Of a DNA stretch of 64,000 bases, positions 57,650 to 64,000 are shown one piece after another. This DNA is from Cordilura impudica (taxonomy: Eukaryota; Arthropoda; Insecta; Diptera; Scathophagidae): positions 184,848,746 to 184,912,745 of the forward strand of contig OY821520.1 in NCBI GenBank assembly GCA_963682025.1, written 5' to 3'. The notes below the pieces were generated by a model. The model was not told the DNA's origin and searched no databases. It worked only from the letters and a program-made list of their open reading frames with translations. The position numbers and the translations under genes were made by a program. Position 1 is the stretch's first letter, and each line of letters begins with the position of its first letter.

Positions 57650-58476
57650 TATGTATATACATAGTAAAAAAATTATTTAAACAATGTAGATTTTGATACG
57701 AGGTGTGATCATTTATTTATTTGAATATTGTATGATATAAATTTAAGATTTAAAGTGCGACTATTTTTGCAGAAAGGAAAATGTTCTGAACAAATTTTAC
57801 AGCACGTCCTGAACAAATATTACTACGCTGCTGATTTATTATTTACGACTTCTGCATAACCCCATACCTTATAAAACACTCATTACTTTTTTAAAATTTA
57901 ATAAGTCAAAATTGTCTTCGTGGAAACAATGGTCTGCAAACCATTCGTCGTAACATGCTCCACATTTAATTGACATATTTTATATAGTTCTGCTCTGTAT
58001 TTTGGAATTAGGATATACATGTGATAATATTGCCGGAATTGTTCTAGAATTCCACCCAGATAATGACAAGTTTTGGATTTCAAATTTAAAAACATCAAAT
58101 AAAAGGCACTCATGTGAGCATCAAAATGATTTATATATATTACTCAATTCCGATACAAAAAAGTTATATACAAGTCAATGTCCAAACTTTGGAGGTCCAT
58201 AACTCGGAAAATATCTCGACCGTCGAAAAAAATATATTTTGTTAGAATCGCAACAAAATATGTTATAAGTGGTGAAAATTTGAATCCATTCCGGACATCG
58301 CACCTAAAATACACAAAGGTCTTTAAAACGTAGAAGAAATATTTTAAATCAAATAAAAAAATATAGACCAAATTTCAACGCGTTTTGTGCGGAAACTTTT
58401 TTGAGAGCAGCGAAGAAGGACATGTAAAATTTGATATTTGCAAAAAAAAAAATAAAAAAGTCATAACCCTAACGTA

Positions 58477-58844
58477 TCTATAATATTAATAGGCTAGGCG
58501 ATTTTTTGTTACCGATGTAAGTTTCACAGTTTTACCCCGATTTTGACAAAAAATTCACCATTTTAAAGGTATTTCTTTTTAGCTGTTACCTAGATTTACA
58601 GATTTTCATCGTCTGGAATATTTTTTTGGAGTTATGATCGTTTAAAATTGCTACTAACACATACACAAAATTATACAATGCTATGTGTGTGTTTATTAAA
58701 TTTGTTAATGTGTTTGTGTGTTGGGTTTGTTTTCTTCACTTAAAATGAGTTGAATTGTGAAGCATACCTTTAGGGTCTTTATTAAATGGAAAAATAAAAT
58801 TTCCTAGAATTTGCACTTGAATTTCGAGTGCTGGAATCTGCTAG
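58477..58844 (+). mobile_element. non-autonomous Helitron (368 bp)
   Basis: The best preserved copy: A|TCTATAATATTAATAGGC, a 3' hairpin GCACTTGAATTTCGAGTGC with a stem of about eight pairs, 11 bp, then CTAG|T. It lies inside the Harbinger-like element, so it inserted after that element. Confidence 0.86.
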
Positions 58845-59420
58845 TATAAATAAATATTGGAAAAATATGAATAAAAGAATTTTTAACTTGGTACGAGTTA
58901 TTACAATTGTAAACATCACGTTCACGATGGTAAAAGCCTTAATTTTTGTACGGCAGCGTTTAATTTTTTAATTCTGAAAAAATTACATATATTTTCATTA
59001 ATAAATTAATTTTATGTCATTTTTGTTTTCATGTTGTAGCTGATAGTGTGACCATATTTAAAAAAAAAAAGAAGCACTAAACGAAAAAGAATATATATTA
59101 ACAAAAAACTATGTAAAAGAAAATTATATAATTTAAAAAAAAATTATTTATCTTATAAGTTATAAATAATATATAAAACAATTCTTTATTTACTAAAACA
59201 TTTGAAAAACTAAAATAAAATACGGTCACTCTACACCAATTTATTCGTTGTTCGTCGGCGTTAGATATAGAAATAAACCGATCGCACAGTTCGTTACGCA
59301 CTACGTATTTCGTTCGACGCACTGATTGTGTGCATATTTATATACACAAATGTGTTTTATTTCTGACGACGAATATTCGGAACGAAAAATTCGTCGTTCG
59401 TCCCAGTTGTGTTTTCAACT

Positions 59421-59820
59421 TAACATATTTATTTTTTTTAATTAGTCAATGGATGAAACCTTACAGAATATTATAAAAAAGAAAAATTACAAACTACTTT
59501 AATTAGTTGTTTGGCCTCAGAATGGCAAACCCTTTCGAGGTTTTACCATATTGGCCTAGTACTTTCATCCTGAGTTTGAATTTCCCAGCCCCAGAATGGC
59601 TGCTGTACAGTGTTCTAGGTTTAAATACATTATTATTATTTTATGTTTTCTTATGTGGCAATGAAAATCTATTTATTGAACGGATCCTCAAGAGCATAAT
59701 TTTGACGAAAATATGTTCCATTTAGTGACCGCAGTACCTTACAATACGTTGAGGAACATAAAAAAAAAACTATTTTTTTTTTTTTAATAAATTGCGAGCT
59801 GACTTCACTTTGTATTGGAT
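59421..59820. other. unassigned DNA
   Basis: Flank of the Harbinger-like element. No recognised gene. A poly-T run lies near 59770. Confidence 0.4.
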
Positions 59821-59920
59821 TGATCAGAAACGAAGCTTTTGGCCATTTCGTTAACGCAAGCCTGTTCGTGTACAATGGCGAACGAAGAGTAGGATTCCAA
59901 AGCAAGAAATGCAAACCAAA
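59821..59920 (-). pseudogene. CR1/LOA-like RT relic, C-terminal scrap
   Basis: On the minus strand, immediately after the repeat copy D, the frame reads FGLHFLLWNPTLRSPLYTNR then LALTKWPK, corresponding to the LFALRGLGW...YEHRLKLIDLP region of the element at 23232-25898. Its upstream part is at 60756-61014 in the same frame. Confidence 0.6.
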
Positions 59921-60755
59921 CAAGTAAGAAAATTATAGTCGGTCTAGACCGACTATACGATACCCTATACCATGCGTTTAGAAACCCTATCTCTTAGGCC
60001 CAACTAACTGGACATTGAAAATAAGCAAAAACCAAATTTGAGTGGGATTTTTATTAATTTTTTTGGCTGCAGATATGAAAAAATTCATATCGGATGCTAT
60101 ATCTATAAAGGGACTAGGTCCAAAAATGGACCGATCCTGATCATGTTTGGTAAAGTCTCTTGTATTTTGCAAAAATATGTACAAACAAAATTTGAGAAGA
60201 ATCAGTTCAATATTTTTGTTTTTTAATAGATTTAAGTGAAGATCGGGAAGCAGCTCTATATGGGGTCAAAGGGATAATTTTTGGACTACTCATTAGTGGA
60301 TGTAATGAACGCATACAAACCCAATTTGAGTAATATCTATATGACAATTTGGATCTTATGGCAATTTATGTCGATTTCATATGGGTAATTTGTATGGGGG
60401 CTAGGTCTGAACATGGACCGATTCTCACCAATTTCAATAGCGTTCATCCCATGGCCGATAAAAGCTTATGTACCAAATTTCATCAAAATATATTCATATT
60501 TGCGACCTGCAGTTTGATTACAAGCTTTACATGGACACACAGACGGACGGACGGACGGACGGACGGACGGACGGACGGACGGACGGACGGACGGACGGAC
60601 GGACGGACGGACGGACATTGTTAAATCAACTCAGAAAGTGATTCTGATTCGATCGGTATAATTAAAGATGGGTCTAGGTCAAATATTTTTGGTTGTTACA
60701 AACAGCAGCACAAAGTCATTATACCCAAACCACATAGTGGTATAGGGTATAAAAA
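59921..60755 (-). mobile_element. HINE/DINE-1-like repeat, copy D, long (GTCC)n tract
   Basis: A complete minus-strand copy with start TTTTTATACCC at 60755, about 75 bp of (GGAC)n at 60541-60616, all inner blocks, TGGTATAGGGTATCG, perfect palindrome and TTTTCTTACTTG end at 59921. It lies inside a CR1/LOA-like RT relic whose frame is continuous across the insertion. Confidence 0.94.
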
Positions 60756-61014
60756 TAGATTCAACATGTTGATGAATTTATAATAGGAATCCCAAAGTAT
60801 GGAGCCATATTCCAGAATCGGTCTACTATTGGGATCGACAAATTCTTTGGCCCAATGTTTGGTGAAAGCCTCCTCTGTCCTTATTGGCAGTATAGGTTAA
60901 GTGTGGTACAAAACGAAGTCTTGGATCAAGAAATGTATCATCATATCAAGATAAAGAAATGTATCAACCAATTCTAGTTGATATCGACCCAATGAATAAG
61001 TAACAGTGGTGATG
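60756..61014 (-). pseudogene. CR1/LOA-like RT relic between two repeat copies
   Basis: The minus strand encodes RTEEAFTKHWAKEFVDPNSR then PILEYGSILWDSYY, matching in kind GFIKRWSKEFDDPYV...RPTLEYASVVWSP of the element at 23.2-25.9 kb. It is bounded by repeat copies D and E, which are in opposite orientations. Confidence 0.65.
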
Positions 61015-61808
61015 TTTTTATACCCTATACCACTATGTGGTTTGGGTATAATGACTTTGTGCTGCTGTTTGTAACAACCAAAAATATTTGACCTACAGCC
61101 ATCTTTAATTATACCGATCGAATCAGAATCACTATCTGATTCGATTTAACGATGTCCGTCCGTCCGTCTGTGTGTCCATGTAAAGCTTGTAATCAAACTG
61201 CAGGTCGCAAATATGAATATATTTTGCCGAAATTTGGTATATGATCTTTTGTCGGCCATGGGATGAACGCTATTTAAATCGGTGAGAATCGGTCCATGTT
61301 CAGACCTAGCCCCCATACAAATGACCCCTATGAAATCAACATATATTGCCATAAGATCCAAACTATCATACAAATCTTAGTCAAGTTGGGTTTGTGTGTA
61401 TATATTACATCCATTAATCAGTAGTCCAAAAATTATCCCTATCGGACAACTCTTAGTCATAGGCCCCATATAGAGCTGCTTCCCGATATTCACTTAAATC
61501 TATCAAAAAACAGAAATATTGCACTGATTCTTTTCAAATTGTGTTTGTATATATTTTTGCAAAATACAAGAGACTTGACCAAACATGGTCAGGATCGGTC
61601 CATTTTTGGGCCTAGTCCCCATATAGATATAGCATCCGATATGAACTTTTTCATATCTGCAGCCGAAAAACTTAATAAAAATCCCACTCAAATTTGATTT
61701 AGGCTTATTTTCTATATCCAGTTAGTTGGGCCTGAGAGATAAGGTCTCTAAACGCATGGTATAGGGTATCGTATAGTCGGTCTAGACCGACTATAATTTT
61801 CTTACTTG
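61015..61808 (+). mobile_element. HINE/DINE-1-like repeat, copy E
   Basis: Complete plus-strand copy: TTTTTATACCCTATACC start, short GTCCGTCCGTCCGTCTG tract near 61155, inner region including the stretch missing from copies B, F and G (ATCGGACAACTCTTAG), perfect palindrome and CTTACTTG end. Confidence 0.93.
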
Positions 61809-62046
61809 TTTGTTTATACATATTTGTTATATTGGAAATAAGTCTAGTTCTTAATATAATTGTAAAACCCAGGTGATGAGTACTGAAGATACGGCAGCAA
61901 GTTTAACACTCTTAGTGATTTTTTTCTAAAGTGGATAATGCTAAAGAATTAACGATTTGCGATTATTCTCATATTTTTTTCTTTACAAACCAAAAACTTA
62001 GTTGGTACTCGTTTCTAATTAAATATTTGTTTTTACTCTTGTTTAC

Positions 62047-62824
62047 TTTTTATACCCTATACCACTATGTGGTTTGGGTATAACGACTTTGTGCTGCTGG
62101 TTGTAACAACCAAAAATATTTGCCCTAGACCCATCTTTAATTATACCGATCGAATCAGAATCACTTTCTGAGTTGATTTAACAATGTCCGTCCGTCCGTC
62201 CGTCTGTGTGTCCATGTAAAGCTTGTAATCAAACTGCAGGTCGCAAATATGAATATATTTTGATGAAATTTGGTACATAAGCTTTTATCGGCCATGGGAT
62301 GAACGCTTTTTAAATTGGTGAGAATCGGTCCATGTTCAGACCTAGCCCCCATACAAATTACCCATATGAAATCGACATAAATTGCCATAAGATCCAAATT
62401 GTCATATAGATCTTACTCAAATTGGGTTTGTATGCGTTCATTACATCCACTAATGAGTAGTCCAAAAATGATCCCTTTGACCCCATATGGAGCTGCTTCC
62501 CGATCTTCACTTAAATCTATTAAAAAACAAAAATATTGCACTGATTCTTCTCAAATTTTGTTTCTACATATTTTTGCAAAATACAAGAGACTTTACCAAA
62601 CATGATCAGGATCGGTCCATTTTTGGACCTAGTGCCTTTATAGATATAGCATCCGATATGAACTTTTTCATATCTGCAGCCAAAAAAATTAATAAAAATC
62701 CCACTCAAATTTGGTTTTGCTTATTTTCAATGTCCAGTTAGTTGGGCCTAAGAGATAGGGTTTCTAAACGCATGGTATAGGGTATCGTATAGTTGGTCTA
62801 GACCGACTATAATTTTCTTACTTG
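62047..62824 (+). mobile_element. HINE/DINE-1-like repeat, copy F
   Basis: Complete plus-strand copy with one mismatch in the terminal palindrome (AGTTGG in the left arm). Its end at 62824 is only 15 bp from the start of copy G. Confidence 0.93.
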
Positions 62825-62839
62825 TTATTATATTGATTA

Positions 62840-63614
62840 TTTTTATACCCTATACCACTATGTGGTTTGGATATAACGACTTTGTGCTGCTGTTTGTAAC
62901 AACCAAACATATTTGACCTAGACCCATCTTTAATTATACCGATCGGATCAGAATCACTTTCTGATTCGATTTAACGATGTCCGTCCTTCCGTCTGTGTGT
63001 CCATGTAAAGCTTGTAATCAAACTGCAGGTCGCAAATATGAATATATTTTGACGAAATTTGGTATATGATCTTTTATCGGCCATGGAATGAACGGTATTG
63101 AAATTGGTGAGAATCGGTCCATGTTCAGACCTAGCCCCCATACAAATAACCCATATGAAATCGACAAAAATTACCATAAGATCCAAATTGTCATATAGAT
63201 CTTACTCAAATTGGGTTTGTATGCGTTCATTACATCCATTAATGAGTAGTCCAAAAATGATCCCTTTGACCCCATATAGAGCTGCTTCCCGATCTTCACT
63301 TAAATCTATTAAAAAACAAAAATATTGCACTGATTCTTCTCAAATTTTGTTTGTATATATTTTTGCAAAATACAAGAGACTTTACCAAACATGATCAGGA
63401 TCGGTCCATTTTTGGGCCTAGTCCCTATATAGATATAGCATTCGATATGAACTTTTTCATATCTGCAGCCAAAAAAATTAATAAAAATCCCACTCAAATT
63501 TGGTTTTTCCTTATTTTCTATGTCCAGTTAGTTGGGCCTAAGAGATAGGGTTTCTAAACGCATGGTATAGGGTATCGTATAGTCGGTCTAGACCGACTAT
63601 AATTTTCTTACTTG
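62840..63614 (+). mobile_element. HINE/DINE-1-like repeat, copy G
   Basis: Complete plus-strand copy with the shortest (GTCY)n tract (GTCCGTCCTTCCGTCTG), perfect palindrome and CTTACTTG end. It is in tandem with copy F in the same orientation. Confidence 0.93.
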
Positions 63615-64000
63615 TTTTTTCTGGAAAAATGCTTATATTTACATTTTTTAATTAAGATCCATTAAGTTCTTATTGCACCACAAAAATAAATTATTCAAAT
63701 CTGATTGAAGGTAGGCATGTTCTACATATTAATTGTAGAAGTAGATAATAAACTACTGCACAATTCAACATTTTTTGCAAAAATGTCATTCTCAAAAATT
63801 TCATGCATTGCTATGTCATGTCAACTCAAACAAGATGTTATGCCATGTCATGCCAACTCAAACATACTGTCTTAGCATGTTATTGCAACTTAGCTAAGCT
63901 GTTGTACGTTGTTGTGGTCAATACCATGTCTTTTAATGTTTCTTCTGAAGCATGTTTTTCACAGCCTCGTATGAAAATATTGCTTATTCTTTAAAATTTT
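63615..64000. other. unassigned DNA with ATGTCATGTCAACTCAAAC duplication
   Basis: Near 63808-63870 ATGTCATGTCAACTCAAAC and ATGTCATGCCAACTCAAAC stand in tandem. No gene recognised to the end of the window. Confidence 0.45.

Larger units (their letters stand above)
57045..59420. mobile_element. Harbinger-like non-autonomous DNA transposon (about 2.4 kb)
   Basis: The ends are inverted copies for about 35 bp: AGGTGGAAACACAACTGGGA then CGAATGACGAAT, and inverted AGTTGAAAACACAACTGGGA then CGAACGACGAAT. TAA flanks both sides (57042-57044 and 59421-59423), the TWA-type 3-bp duplication of PIF/Harbinger elements. CGACGAAT-like words are repeated subterminally, particularly at 59230-59400. No transposase frame is visible, so it would depend on an enzyme elsewhere. 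It contains a pogo-like MITE and a Helitron, each later insertions. Confidence 0.72.

Noticed and set aside
60349..63548. Recurrent short frames such as those beginning MDLMAIYVDFI, MSYRSYSNWVC and MSGIFINFFGC in many places
   Set aside because: They are translations of the same non-coding repeat in different frames and copies. Lengths vary with (GTCC)n length and no copy-independent constraint is visible.

Overview
The window looks like repeat-dominated nuclear DNA of a higher fly, probably a calyptrate such as a blow fly or muscid. The base composition is very AT-rich. Jockey-type and other non-LTR retrotransposons, mariner/Tc1, piggyBac, Transib and Helitron elements are all present, and one approximately 780 bp repeat with a (GTCC)n tract recurs many times, like the DINE-1/mini-me repeats of Diptera. 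I found no convincing host gene, tRNA, rRNA or CRISPR. Almost everything recognisable is a transposable element (TE), a TE relic, or a tandem repeat. Family assignments were made by eye and not by database search.

Layout. 1-1385: 7-bp ATATATT satellite. 1386-7250: an old Jockey-type reverse transcriptase (RT) relic split by a 5.0 kb Jockey-type element with a 15-bp target duplication, an intact ORF1 and a frameshifted ORF2. 7.6-10.6 kb: further non-LTR relics, Helitrons and a repeat remnant. 10.6-17.25 kb: AT-rich degenerate tandem DNA with one approximately 0.8 kb repeat. 17.25-18.4 kb: a non-LTR relic lacking its RT active site. 18.4-22 kb: mostly unassigned DNA with one Helitron. 22.2-25.9 kb (minus): a nearly complete CR1/LOA-like ORF2 with one stop codon, bordered by a TA-flanked MITE. 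28.4-31.7 kb: a 17-18-bp degenerate array containing a minisatellite-bearing element whose larger copy is at 36.8-37.9 kb. 33.8-35.0 kb: a piggyBac relic. 39.1-40.4 kb: a mariner with an uninterrupted 361-codon transposase, both inverted repeats and a TA duplication. 41.2-43.5 kb: a split mariner relic. 44.3-47.0 kb: Helitron and non-LTR relics. 47.4-49.5 kb: a Transib relic. 50.2-55.5 kb: a composite repeat, a Tc1 relic, and a mariner relic split by a non-LTR relic. 57.0-59.4 kb: a Harbinger-like non-autonomous element carrying a pogo-like MITE and a Helitron. 59.9-63.6 kb: four copies of the approximately 780 bp repeat.

Two families tie the window together. The approximately 780 bp repeat (seven near-complete copies plus relics) has subterminal inverted repeats (TATACCCTATACCA / TGGTATAGGGTAT), a (GTCY)n tract and a 3' palindrome. 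Two copies sit inside old RT reading frames, and removing each rejoins the frame with no target duplication, which fits Helentron-type insertion at TT. The second family, approximately 353-376 bp, has canonical Helitron ends (A|TC...hairpin...CTAG|T). The only obviously intact proteins are the mariner transposase and Jockey ORF1. The nesting gives relative ages: Jockey in Jockey, Helitron in Jockey, repeat in RT relic, non-LTR in mariner, pogo MITE and Helitron in Harbinger.
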